64,000 nucleotides of DNA from Strigamia acuminata (Eukaryota > Arthropoda > Chilopoda > Geophilomorpha > Linotaeniidae), in the NCBI GenBank assembly GCA_949358305.1, contig OX442314.1:37049211-37113210 (forward strand), written 5' to 3'. The position numbers were made by a program, and so were the translations under genes. Below are positions 11,640 to 21,716 of the stretch, piece after piece (within the stretch, counting starts at the first letter, position 1; each line of letters starts with the position of its first letter). The notes under the pieces are model-generated. The model had not been told where the DNA came from. It ran no database searches and was given only the letters and a program-made list of their open reading frames with translations.

Positions 11640-12050
11640 GGATTTTTCTAAACGCTACACTCATTCATTGGAATGAGCTCTTACTGCACCTCAAATTATT
11701 CAGAATAAAGTGCAATACCCATGCAGGATTAAATTTAAAACCACTCTGAACTATTTTTCCTGGTGGCAGCACAGAGTGAGTTATGAGGCTCAGCCAATCG
11801 GAAATAGGCCCAAGTTACACTTGGACAGAGTATAGACCACTGAGTGTATTGAGATGATGCCACAAATTAAATGTGAATTTAAAAGATCTAGTAAATGCTG
11901 CACTCATGCATTGGAATGCAGTCTTACAATACCTCAATCATTCATAAGCAGATTTTAATATCAGAACACCAGAGCTCTCTTTTAGCTGGACTTGGGCACG
12001 AAAACCACAAGCTTACCCAGGGGTGACCACGAGGAGGTAGAGAGTTGGAT
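11640..12050 (-). repeat. Interspersed repeat, copy 1 (inverted relative to 17411-17765)
   Basis: Read on the minus strand it begins near AAATCCAACTCTCTACCTCC (12031-12049), passes through GAGAGCTCTGG, and then has imperfect tandem units that each contain a CATTC...GAATG stem next to TGTAGCATTTAC-like sequence. The same order occurs on the plus strand at 17411-17765. The two copies flank the RING gene, a MITE and SUGT1 in opposite orientation. No coding capacity seen. The type of element is unknown. The region 12051-12676 to its right holds nothing recognisable. Confidence 0.65.
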
Positions 12051-12676
12051 TTTCACATCCCCAAATCCATGTGAAAAATTAAAATATATAAACTCTAGAC
12101 TTAAAATGGTTTTTAAATAAATTAATTATAAATCAACCATAAAATTTGTTAGCACTCGGTATAATACTCACAATATGCCATTAAATATAATTGGAACCCA
12201 AATAAGAATTTGTTCTACATCGCCGCCATTTTCAACTGCAACGACGACAAGAAATTCAGATCAAACACCGAGTAAATGGACCTTTTAAAACAAAATATGA
12301 ATTAAGTAAATGAAAAGGAATCTTTGGGGAAACATTTCACCTACGGTCACTATAAAATGCAGCAGAAGTGGTAAAACGGAACCCAGTATATAAATTCGAG
12401 TCCGTACTTGACGAGCGAGCTGTGAGAATGAAGAAGAAATCATGTGACCTACATAGCCTCCTATACATCATACGCGCTCTGCCGGCAGTAATGCGAAATA
12501 AAGGGTATTGCTAAAACTTGAACGGATTTACTGGATCAAAATGGGTTTTGTCCCCGCTCATAATTGACCCGAAATAGAAACGGGTCGTGGTTTTGCCAGC
12601 GTTTTTATTCGGATTTTTCAATGTTTGATTTAATTCTTTTTGTTCAAAATGGCTTTTGCTTTTATTCAAAGTTATT

Positions 12677-13645
12677 TTAAAACATTTTATGCACTGTACT
12701 AATGACTTGCCTACAAGATAAGCAGTAAGGTGCCACCTTATCCTTTAGGAAATTGTTAACGCATGAGGAGCAAAAACTGTGCGAGCATGGCAACAAGAAA
12801 ATGTTGCGCTTGTTCGTCACACAAATGGAACACTGAATTGATTCATGTTCCGCTTCTTCCGCATCCACACCTCTCACAACTTCCAGCAAAGTAAAACGAT
12901 GCTGCACTTGCTCTTCGGTTTGTGCCTTCCAAGAGTTTCGTGCGTTGAAGGCATCGAAAACCGCTGCAAGCATGGCGTCATCGGTATCATTCCCTCCCAA
13001 GGCAGCTCTCTTTAGTGCCAAATCAGCTCTTAATTGTGCAAACACGACGGCATCTTCAGGGTATCGTAGGTAATGGCGATCAGCTGGCTCTGTTCGTGGA
13101 CGTCTTCGAGGTGGCTGTAAATCCACTTCCTCGTCAACTTGAGGGCGCGCTTTTCGAGTACGAACTGTACGAGGCGGAAGTGGTGGTTGCTCTGGTGCAT
13201 TCGGTCTGATCCGGTTTCGACTTCCTGGAGGACGCCCTCGTCGGCGTCGAGCGATGATTGGTTGTGGTGGTTCTGCAGCAGGTACATTCGCAGATAGTTG
13301 GATGTTAACTTCGGCTCTGGGGTCTGGAGTTTGCAATAACCTTTCGTCAGTCCGTGGAATAGCGACACTGTTCAGTAGTCGTTCGATCAAAACTTCCAAC
13401 TGAGAACCACCGACGCACTCGTGATCTTTGGTTATGTGGAGAACATGCTCGTTAGCCAAAACAAAGCCTCGTGCACAACAATTAGGCTGCAGGCAACGCA
13501 AGAATTTGTGAGTCGGATCCCGATTTTTAGGCGTATTGCCTTCGCGGTATCGATAGAACGTTTCATCGTACCACTGGTACCGACCTGCTTGGCCAACAGG
13601 TGTGTTGAATCTCGTAATTGTTGCAGTTCGGATTACTGGAGACAT
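12677..13645 (-). CDS. FLYWCH-like zinc finger, AT-hook and RING protein
   Basis: The 322-residue frame starts at the ATG at 13645 (MSPVIRTATI). An N-terminal zinc site at about residues 28-85 has FYRYREG, FLRCLQPNCCARGF and a HITKDHEC end, resembling the FLYWCH/WRKY-GCM1 class of DNA-binding fingers. An AT-hook (RRRRGRPPGSRNR) and a second basic Arg/Pro-rich patch follow. A C3HC4 RING finger closes the protein at about residues 272-311 (CSIC, CSHSFCSSC, CLSC). RING fingers normally recruit E2 ubiquitin enzymes, so a DNA- or chromatin-associated E3 ligase is inferred, not shown. An ATG at 13681 is possible, but TTTATTTCCAG just before 13657 looks like a splice acceptor, so a 5' exon may exist. 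The open frame further upstream runs into a MITE and is not coding. Confidence 0.75.
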   Translation of the reverse strand: MSPVIRTATITRFNTPVGQAGRYQWYDETFYRYREGNTPKNRDPTHKFLRCLQPNCCARGFVLANEHVLHITKDHECVGGSQLEVLIERLLNSVAIPRTDERLLQTPDPRAEVNIQLSANVPAAEPPQPIIARRRRGRPPGSRNRIRPNAPEQPPLPPRTVRTRKARPQVDEEVDLQPPRRRPRTEPADRHYLRYPEDAVVFAQLRADLALKRAALGGNDTDDAMLAAVFDAFNARNSWKAQTEEQVQHRFTLLEVVRGVDAEEAEHESIQCSICVTNKRNIFLLPCSHSFCSSCVNNFLKDKVAPYCLSCRQVISTVHKMF

Positions 13646-13796
13646 ACTGAACGCTGGAAATAAAGTTGCTAGAAATTGCATTCTTTTAAATACAGGTGCT
13701 AATGAACGTAAATGCGACGTGTAGCATATACGTCCATGCGACGCGGAATGCAAAAACGCTGAAATGCGGAAACGCGGAAATATATACAAGTATATA

Positions 13797-14554
13797 CAGG
13801 GTGTCCCAAAAGTATGAACCACCCCAAATAATTTCCAAAATACTTGAGATATCAGAAAACTGAAGAAAAACTCATAGGGGAAATCTTTCATTGCGAATCT
13901 GATGGGATCCTCAAATTTGACCTCAAAGGTCATTTTCAAGATCATTCACTTGCTAAATTCTAAACGAATCAGGTTAGAGCAAAATTTCCAATTACAAAGT
14001 TGTAGAGAACCATCTAATTAGTCTAGAACTGTTCGTAAAAAAATTATTTCTTACGGAAAGGTTTTGAGAAAAAAAGGTTTGAAATGTTAGTCTACTCAGC
14101 TTTGTAACTTAAAACTATTGAGGCAACCAAGCTAATCCTCAATTAGGACACTTTATTGGGTCATACTTGTAAGTAGAAGAGAGGAAACACAAAAGAAAGG
14201 AAATAATTTATTTTGGAAATACATTCTACATGATAGTTTTAGGTTACAAAGCTGAGTAGACTAACATTTCAAACCTTTTTTTCTCAAAACTTTTCCGTAA
14301 GAAATAATTTTTTTAAGAACAGTTCTAGACTAATTAGATGGTTCTCTACAACTTTGTAATTGGAAATTTTGCTCTAACCTGATTGGTTTAGAAGTTAGCA
14401 AGTGAATAACCTTGAAAATGACCTTTGAGGTCAAATTTGAGGATCCCATCAGATTCGCAATGAAAGATTTCCCCTATGAGTTTTTCTTCAGTTTTCTGAT
14501 ATCTCAAGTATTTTGGAAATTATTTGGGGTGGTTCAGACTTTTGGGACACCCTG
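13797..14554. mobile_element. Long-TIR MITE (Tc1/mariner-type ends, TA flanks)
   Basis: The element begins CAGGGTGTCCCAAAAGT and ends with its near-perfect reverse complement, with TA immediately outside both ends (13795-13796 and 14555-14556). The inverted arms are about 320 bp each (13797-14121 and 14235-14554) and differ at only a handful of positions. About 110 bp of unique sequence separates them. There is no transposase. TA duplication and a CAGGGTGTCCC terminus are common in Tc1/mariner-derived arthropod MITEs. It lies 150 bp upstream of the RING gene. Confidence 0.88.
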
Positions 14555-15411
14555 TATATGTGAGTAGCTGCATTCAAAAATTAAAATATTTGTGTTTTAA
14601 CAATTTTAGTTTAAGTTTAAATTTTGAGTGTGAGAATTTTAACTCTATTTTAGAAAATTGATAATATGTGATAACTTTTACATGACATCATTGATCACCT
14701 GAATCAATACCAAAATGTAGCATATAATACTCTTCAAGTGATTAGAAAGAAGTATGAATTGTTGGAATGTTATTAAATTCCACCATTTGAAGATTGCAAA
14801 GTCGATTTTTATTAATTTTTATTAAAAACTGTATATTTAGTGATTTTCTAGCCTTCTGGATTCGAGCAATAAAAACTTGTCTTTTTTGGGTTGAGAACAA
14901 GTTTATTGTGTTTTCTTGCGGTTTACATTTTTTATGTAGCATAATTTATGACACTTTTCACCGACTTTCTGTTGCGCATCATTTGTTATCGCTTAAAAGT
15001 CCTGCTGAAAGTTGGCTTCTCCGCAAGTCAACGTCTCATTTCCCTCGAACACGCACGTCCCTGCTTAATACTAAGAACTCCAGTTTTTACAGGGATTTCG
15101 TTTAATACCATAACTAAAGATTTCATATTTGTGATAAAACTTCGACAAAAGTGGATACCTGATGACTTGGTGTGTGCAAAATGTAAATGTTTTGAATTCA
15201 ACTCTCAGAACCAAACTATTAGTACAAATCTTTAATAATCAATTTTTATTAGCACAGATACAATTACAAATACTGAAAAGAAAAGAGGAAAATACAAAAT
15301 TCACAATTCATACCCAGGGCTAATTGAAAGGAATATTCATAAGCAAAATATTAGTACCGGTATAATCAATTCATACTAGCTTTTTAACGCAAAAATAGTA
15401 GAAAATAAGAT
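14555..15411. other. Intergenic, no gene recognised
   Basis: AT-rich DNA with short open frames on both strands that match nothing I know. A TTTATT at about 15246 (AATAAA on the minus strand) lies 166 bp beyond the SUGT1 stop and could serve as its poly(A) signal. Confidence 0.45.
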
Positions 15412-16437
15412 TTACAATTCAGACTGGTCAACAAACTTTCCATCCCACTGCGTCCATTGCATTCCAGTTGGTGTTTCGCGTTTAACTTTTCTCTTGCGAA
15501 CATCTTCCCAGTTGTTGCTTAAAACTGTCCCCCCAGACTCGACGAAAGATTTATTCATCGCTCTTCTCATTTCGTCCGAACATTGACCAAACAACTGACC
15601 CATCAGATCATCACCGCCGGCTTCTTCCGATTCTTTTCCCTCACTTTCCGTAATGTCGCTCACAACCTTGTCCCAATTCTTTTTCGACGACACGCCCGCC
15701 GTTTTGGCAATTACCTGCGCTTCTTCTTCTTCCAACGTTTTCCACAATCCGCCTTCCAATTTTTCCATTTGAATTTCGATCTTCGTTTGCCTAACGTTCC
15801 ATTTGCTGTGCGCGGGATTAACCGTATGCGCCAAATTAACGTCCAAGTCGTAAGCAACACGTTTATCGTTTCCTTCCACGCTGCATCGCAAACTTTGACT
15901 GCAAATTTGCACAGAAACTTCGCCCGGCTTCGCATTTTTAACCAGAATAGTTACGATCACGCTAATTTCGGTTTGGTACCATTCGTGTCTCACCTTGATA
16001 AGACTAGGCGTAGCGATGATGAGACTAGGCGTAGCGATAGGACGAACGATTTTCGATTCTCTGAGCGCAATTTCTTGCAGTTTAACCGCGCACCGATCCA
16101 ACCACACGCCAAAAGTATAATCTTTACTCTCGCTTAAAGACTTTCCTTTCAAAAATGCCTTCTCCGCGTCTTGGTAATCACCCAAATGGAAGCACGCAAC
16201 ACCTTTCCACAGCCTTAATCTAGGTTCTTTCGTTCCTAATTCCAAGGCTTTATTCGCGTCGTATTTAGCTTCTTCGTACTTTTCAAGTTTCAAGTTGCAA
16301 TTCGCCCGATTGACGTAATAATCCGTTTGCGTCGAGTCCATCGCAATGGCTTCCGTGTACAAATTAATCGCCGACTCGTATTCTTCTCTGACAAAAGCTT
16401 CGTTCCCCTTTTGGTAGTAGTCGTCGGACGATGTCAT
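15412..16437 (-). CDS. SUGT1: SUGT1/SGT1 co-chaperone (TPR-CS-SGS)
   Basis: The 341-residue frame starts at ATG 16437 (MTSSDDYYQKGNEAF), the usual start of the TPR domain. Three TPR helix pairs cover about residues 1-115 (for example YYVNRANCNLKLEKYEEA), a CS domain about 150-235 (VRHEWYQTEISVIVTI, then LEGGLWKTL) and an SGS domain the C-terminal 75 residues (EMRRAMNKSFVESGGTVLS, NNWEDVRKRKV). SGT1 proteins are cytosolic/nuclear HSP90 co-chaperones that act in SCF ubiquitin-ligase and kinetochore assembly and in innate immune receptor folding. Length and domain order are normal for animals. The linker between TPR and CS carries an in-frame 21 bp tandem duplication (15997-16017 and 16018-16038) giving IATPSLI twice. 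No intron is seen in the coding part. A CAG|GTATCTTG at about 16521 could be a splice donor for a 5' UTR intron, so upstream non-coding exons are possible. Confidence 0.95.
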   Translation of the reverse strand: MTSSDDYYQKGNEAFVREEYESAINLYTEAIAMDSTQTDYYVNRANCNLKLEKYEEAKYDANKALELGTKEPRLRLWKGVACFHLGDYQDAEKAFLKGKSLSESKDYTFGVWLDRCAVKLQEIALRESKIVRPIATPSLIIATPSLIKVRHEWYQTEISVIVTILVKNAKPGEVSVQICSQSLRCSVEGNDKRVAYDLDVNLAHTVNPAHSKWNVRQTKIEIQMEKLEGGLWKTLEEEEAQVIAKTAGVSSKKNWDKVVSDITESEGKESEEAGGDDLMGQLFGQCSDEMRRAMNKSFVESGGTVLSNNWEDVRKRKVKRETPTGMQWTQWDGKFVDQSEL

Positions 16438-17410
16438 TTCGGAATTCGGATAATCAAAAGAAAGGTCGGGACAACTAGTCAGCTTCGAGATCGTGTCTAA
16501 ACTGATTTTTACAAACAAGATACCTGATTAAATAGTAGGATGGATGTGACTAGTGACGTCGACTAGTCGTTCACAGACTGGTAAGCCAACCAGCGAACGT
16601 TCTTCCGAAATAATCCCAATCTGCGGGGTCCGAATGACTTCCGACACGGGCGCATGAATCATCAGAATCATCAGAAACGGTTAATTATTCAGTAATCAAA
16701 ACCAGTATCAAATTGAAAAGAAAAAGTAATTTTTTTATTTGAGAATTGCGATGATGATGATCTTAGGAGCTTGTTCCTTCCGTAGTGTAGGGCTCAGTGT
16801 TTCAGTGTATTTTCCACTGCTTGATCATGCGGGTGGCAGCTTGGTGGCGTTTTGGCCAATTAATATGAATATTTATTATTATGATATACGGTACTTTTGA
16901 TGCGCATATAAAATGCAAAAAATAAATAAATAATTAAAAAAAATCAATTTTATGCCGTAAAAAAATATATGAGTGTTTCGGAGTCATACGTAAATGCCTA
17001 AAATGGGATCGGTCAGCGATTAGTGGCGACCAAATTAAAAACAGCATTGAAACGTGCCGTGATTGCCAATTTAGCCGCGCGATGGCGTTGTCATCAGTAT
17101 TTCCCAGCATACCATGCTGGCGATGTCCGACGTGGATCTCGACGTGATTTTTCTCGCTCTTCGACTCCAATGAAATTTGCTTTCATCCTATAACTGTCTA
17201 AGCATCCGATGTTTAAAATAAGCAATCCACTATTCTGGCGTCTTTAAGAAGTCTCACGATTCATTTTTTATTGGTTTGAGGTAGGATTTAATGTTTTTTT
17301 CTCGTTGAGAACTTTTCGTCATAGCTGCATCGCCGACATGGCATCGTGAGTTTCACACTTTCTTATTTTATTTTATTTTTATCTGAAGTATTTTAATTTT
17401 AAAATGGGAG
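16438..17410. other. Intergenic, no gene recognised
   Basis: Upstream flank of SUGT1, presumably including its promoter, though no clear core element is visible. AT-rich sequence follows from 16700. The open frame at 16934-17170 has no recognisable family. Confidence 0.45.
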
Positions 17411-17765
17411 CTTCAAATCCAACTCTCTACCTCCTCGTGGTAGCTCCTGGACCACTGGTCGGTTTGATCCAGTGGACTAAACGAGAGCTCTGGTCATCCA
17501 CTCAAAATGGATGCTTTCTTTTTTTGTTTGAATTTTACATCATTTTGAAGTTATTTTTTGTCATGTACTGTATTGTAAGACTGCACTCCAATTAATGATT
17601 GTAGCATTTACAAAACTCCACAATAAAGTGCAGAGCATTGTAAGACTGCATTCGAACGAATGAGTGTAGCATTTACCAGTTCCAACAATGGTGTAAATTT
17701 TGGTATTGTAAGCCTGCATTCCATTCTATGAATGTAGCATTTGCTTTGGGAATGACGTCACACGT
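17411..17765 (+). repeat. Interspersed repeat, copy 2
   Basis: Plus-strand counterpart of the repeat at 11640-12050. It starts AAATCCAACTCTCTACCTCC and contains GAGAGCTCTGG. Three imperfect units beginning ATTGTAAGACTGCA or ATTGTAAGCCTGCA follow at about 17573, 17638 and 17705, spaced 65-67 bp and each able to form a CATTC/GAATG hairpin. Element type not identified. Confidence 0.65.
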
Positions 17766-19074
17766 ACAGACACGAAACGAGTTTAGAGGCGTTTTAGAGT
17801 TTTTGAATGCAACTACTGTCAGGCAAATAAGCTTATTCGGGCATAGTTGTTTATTCTCTTCCTTGCTTTAAATTGCTGTAATGGGTTGATATTTTTACTG
17901 AGGCAGAATTTATTTATTAAATTAAATTTAAATGTTTACCTTGATGTGTGAGTATGGTTCGAAAATATGATAGTGCGTTCTAATCTAAAACCACTTGTAC
18001 CTGCTCATTAGTTCCAGCCACAATGTTGCCTAGTGCCAAAAGCGCCTCTGACTGATCAAATTAATGTTTTTTAAAAAAATTAAAGTAAATCCTTTTCTTC
18101 GCCTATTTTGCTATTTATTGTACGACTGAATATCTGGTAGGCGATCCTGCCTCTTCCATTGGCAAACATATGCTAAATACTTGTATGAAATGCAACAAAC
18201 ATTAAACAAAGAGATGGAAAAATGGCGGGAATGTAGCTCGTACTCAGTCGTTTCATTTTATTCGTACTGTCTTTCATACAGCGTCATTTATTAGGGAGGT
18301 CGTATCCTCTTGGCCTCAACATGTATTTGTTGTGACAGCGCCAGAGCCCGCCGAAATGGCAATCAGATCATCGTCCCTAAAGATCTGCTCTTGTTCATTT
18401 TTATCGGCCCACAGGTTGATTTAATTTATAATGAGATAATTCCAGAGCGTCGGTGCAAGTGCTGAGCCCTGCCGGCATCCGAGGTCGGCCTCAGTGTGGC
18501 CCGGCTCGGACACCGCGGTCCGTTGGTCCAGAAATGGGCATGTTTTGGGGAGCTACAGTATAAAAAACAAAAACAGAAAATTATTGTTGCTTTTTTTAAG
18601 CAATGGGATGATTGCGAATCATGCTTTTGTTTTCTCCCAAAGCCGGAAGCAGCATTTCCGGCCGATTCAGTATCCATCTGTGTGAGTAATCACTGGTGGA
18701 ATGCTTCATATAAGACTGGAGCTGCTCCAAACAGTGGCTTGATAGATAAAATATGTAGTTTACCAACAAAGTGCTAAATTACACAAAGTGGCGTATTTGA
18801 CAAATTTGTGAAAGCAGCAAAAGTCTCAATTCTCTCAATAACTCACCAATGGAGCTAAATGGTGACAACGGTGTTTTTCATGTGAGAGCAAAATCAAGAG
18901 TGAGCCAAATCACCCAAAAGTGGTTTGGCCCACCCAAAATATGCGCGGTATCGTTATATAAAAGAAAATAAAGCAACTGGATTAACTTACTGTACGTTGT
19001 CCCGGAATCTGAATACACCGGTTCGTTGGATTTCCGCCAACAAAAAAAAATAATAATAATTTTTAGAAACTTAC
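17766..19074. other. Intergenic, no gene recognised
   Basis: Contains low-complexity and unidentified sequence. The overlapping open frames around 18426-18777 on both strands do not resemble any family I recognise. Possible further exons of the spliced fragment to the right (minus strand) would lie here, but I cannot define them. Confidence 0.4.
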
Positions 19075-19450
19075 AGACAATTCAGCGTAAAATTCATCGA
19101 GGTGATTAACTAGAGTATTGTCAACATCATTGGACATAAGGCGACACCAAAATTTGTCGTGTGCTACAATGTCGCGATATTCGTTTACACCCCATTGTAA
19201 ATCGCATGGGCGAAATGGATTTAACTCGGCTTAAATAAATAAAAAATAAATAAATAAATTTATAATAAATAAATGTTTCTTTTTTCAAAAAAAATCTATT
19301 TACACAAAAATATACTTATTTTTACTGTTCGCGGTTAGGATTTCTTCTTCTTTATCCATATTTTCGAGATATGCTTTTTCCACTAAATCGGTCAATTTCA
19401 CTAAATTCAATGCATTTAAACCGTAAGCTTCGATGTATTGAGAACGTGGT
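19075..19450 (-). CDS. Spliced gene fragment, possible Tudor-domain protein (two exons)
   Basis: Exon 2 (19075-19229) has a TTTATTTAAG acceptor and a GTAAGTTTC donor, is 155 nt long and reads LNPFRPCDLQWGVNEY, then DKFWCRLMSNDVDNTL and DEFYAELS. Exon 1 ends at 19326 with a GTAAAAATAAG donor and reads back through EKAYLENMDKEEEILTAN to QYIEAYGLN near 19440. Phases match: exon 1 leaves one base and exon 2 supplies two, making a Thr codon across a 96 bp AT-rich intron. The FWCRL...DxFYAEL pattern resembles the first strands of an extended Tudor domain, which in animals binds methylated Piwi proteins. That assignment is tentative. The upstream frame shifts beyond 19450, so either another intron or decay is present. 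The gene is incomplete. Confidence 0.4.
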
Positions 19451-20735
19451 GAAAAAAGCCACTTGCTCCGATGGTTTTAAACTAAACCACAATAGGGTGA
19501 CGAATAGCCTGTCACGGATTTCTTTTATGTCGCGGAAGTAAATTTGTGTCATAGCAGGGATAAACTCTTTACCTTGAAGCGTGCTCATGTCTCTAGGAAA
19601 TGCAATAAAGGCTGGCTTTGCAAAACGATGCAAAGCAAGCAAAGGTCTCAATTCACAACTAACGTTAACACGGTCAATACACATAATTTTTGGCAGAGCA
19701 ATGACAAGTTTGTTGTGTAGATTGTGAAATCAAGATTGTGCCAAAACTGTAAATTGGAGCTTGGCAAATGCAGTCATGACACTGTTGATGGAGTCAGGAG
19801 GTTTCTGGTGAGATTCAAACTGTGCCTACTCACACAACATGAAAAATGACAGACATCAAAATAAAAAAACGTTTAATCACCCAATTTCTTTTTAAAAGTG
19901 ACTCAACAAGGCAGAAGCACTCTTACAACAATCAGAAGTGCTTCTGAACAATCAAATAAACAGAGGAAAATTAAGACAAGCTCTTCTCAACTTCCATACA
20001 TTAAAATTTCTGTCCAGGCAAGAAGATAATATAAAGAAAATCACAAATATCAACGAATAAAATATCCCAAAATGATCACAAAACATGCCTTAATTAAATG
20101 CATAACAGTAATCACAACAGGGATAAGTTAAACATTAAATAGCATCAGAAGAACACTTAAGAATAGAGAAGAATAGGAAGGCCCCACTCCATTATCCTCA
20201 GTAATATGCAAATGAATGATTGATATAAATTTAAACATCAGGATCAATACATAATGAATATCTTTAAAAAACCTTACATCTAATTTTAAGACACACCTGG
20301 CTAGGAAGGAGGACAGAAGAGAAGCAAGATGGAGCCCATCATGAGGGATTTGATGTGTGAACTCTAGTGGCAAAGAAAATAAACAAAGAGCTATTTATTT
20401 CCCGCACATTACCTAATGCTTAAAACATGAAAATCAAACAGACTCTGCTTCATCCCAAGACATAAACAGGATCAAATCGTTCGCAACAGAGAATGGTGGA
20501 AATCATTCATCACCTCATGTTGCTCACAACAGGACCATTGGTCGGTATGTGGTAGTGAGTAGTGACGCTGGTCACCCTTGGGTGGCCAAGCGGTCACACT
20601 GTGTGTCAGTGATTGTCGAAAGAAATTCAATCGCTGTCACAGTCGCCATTGCTGCTCAGCGCTAGGTCTTATGGGCAGTATTACAAATTGACATACTGTA
20701 TATTCTTTATGGAGTGCGAACACTCCATCATCTTC
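19451..20735. other. Intergenic, mostly unassigned
   Basis: A minus-strand open frame continues from 19450 to about 19684 in another reading frame (motif KEFIPAMTQIYFRDIKEIRD) and may be an upstream exon of the spliced fragment. The rest, 19685-20735, is AT-rich with no recognised gene. Confidence 0.35.
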
Positions 20736-21360
20736 TCAATTGGGGACCAACAAAGTACTCAATTTAACATTGTATGGACTCCATGTCATCTTACCTAGCG
20801 TGCAGTCAGTGCATCTCCGCAGGTGTGCGTCGCTATATTCCAAACCACGCACGATTTGTTTGTCACGCATTTTATCCATTGTACGCTCGTTCAGATGGCA
20901 TAATCGCTCGTGCCATAACTCTTGCGGGTGACGTTGGGTCATTAATGTCTGCACCTTTATTATTAAATGATATTGCATACTTGCTGGCCGTCAAACGAGG
21001 GATTGAAAGCAAATTTCCTTTCAAATCAGGTACAAATAGTGCGTCAAGAAGAAATATCTTTGTGGGTTGTGTTTCCGACAACTTGCAGTTTAAAATGATG
21101 TTGCCCTTTCCCCTCGCTGGGAGCTTCGCCGCCTTTTTGGCCGTGGTGACAACTGCCTCCATTTCTTGGAATGTCCCGAACAGCTTGCGTCTGCTGGACA
21201 TGTGCGCTGATGTACTCGAGTCTAAGATCCAGTCATTGCTGTGATCTACTTCACCAAAATCGACGACGACGGCGTGCTGTAGAGTCGCCTTTTCTTGCTT
21301 TTTGCAATCCTGCTGATTTGAGAGCGTCTGTAATGTGTGCTTACTGTTCTTTTCCAACTT
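20736..21360 (-). pseudogene. Decayed Ty1/copia gag-protease-integrase fragment
   Basis: Two overlapping minus-strand frames carry pieces of a copia polyprotein. The first (about 21357-20900) has the protease motif WILDSSTSAHM, where DSGA is normal, and a LFVPDLKGNLLSI stretch. The second (about 20978-20736) has the pre-integrase zinc region LWHERLCHLNERTMDK ending CTDCTLGK. A frame change between them and the altered protease active site show it is dead. No LTR was identified. It differs clearly in sequence from the intact copia at 31752. Confidence 0.8.
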
Positions 21361-21716
21361 CCTCTTGCTGAAATAATAGGCCTATTTATTGTGCTTCTTG
21401 AGCTGATTAGGTTGGATATGTTGGAGTAGGCATAAAGAACGACCATGCTTGGTTAAAGAGATAACATAACTGAGTTTTATTAAAGACAAGATAGGTGGCG
21501 ATGCACGAAGTAGCGTCACGAAATATCAAGTGGTCAAGCTGACCAATGGAGTCGAACACTCCAGTATCTCCCCTAATTGGGACAAACACCAATTAAGCAA
21601 GATAAGGCTAAAAATGAATGAATGTTAATTTCACAAAATGTATTAAATGCTAATAAAAGAATTAAGTTTAAACAATACTACAATAAGAATAATTCAATAA
21701 AAAACAACACACGAAA
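21361..21716. other. Spacer between two decayed retroelements
   Basis: No gene. GGAGTCGAACACTCCA (about 21548) is a palindromic stretch that has a near copy at about 20712 (GGAGTGCGAACACTCCA), both followed by an AATTGGG-type sequence. They could be remnants of terminal repeats of the decayed copia copy. Confidence 0.35.

Noticed and set aside
13646-13945. N-terminal extension of the RING protein
   Set aside because: The upstream codons run across a likely splice acceptor and then into the MITE arm, so they are read-through.
18991-19008. 18 nt microexon following the Tudor-like exon
   Set aside because: It has an acceptor-like CAG and a donor-like GTAAGT, but the encoded six residues give no support and no following exon was found.
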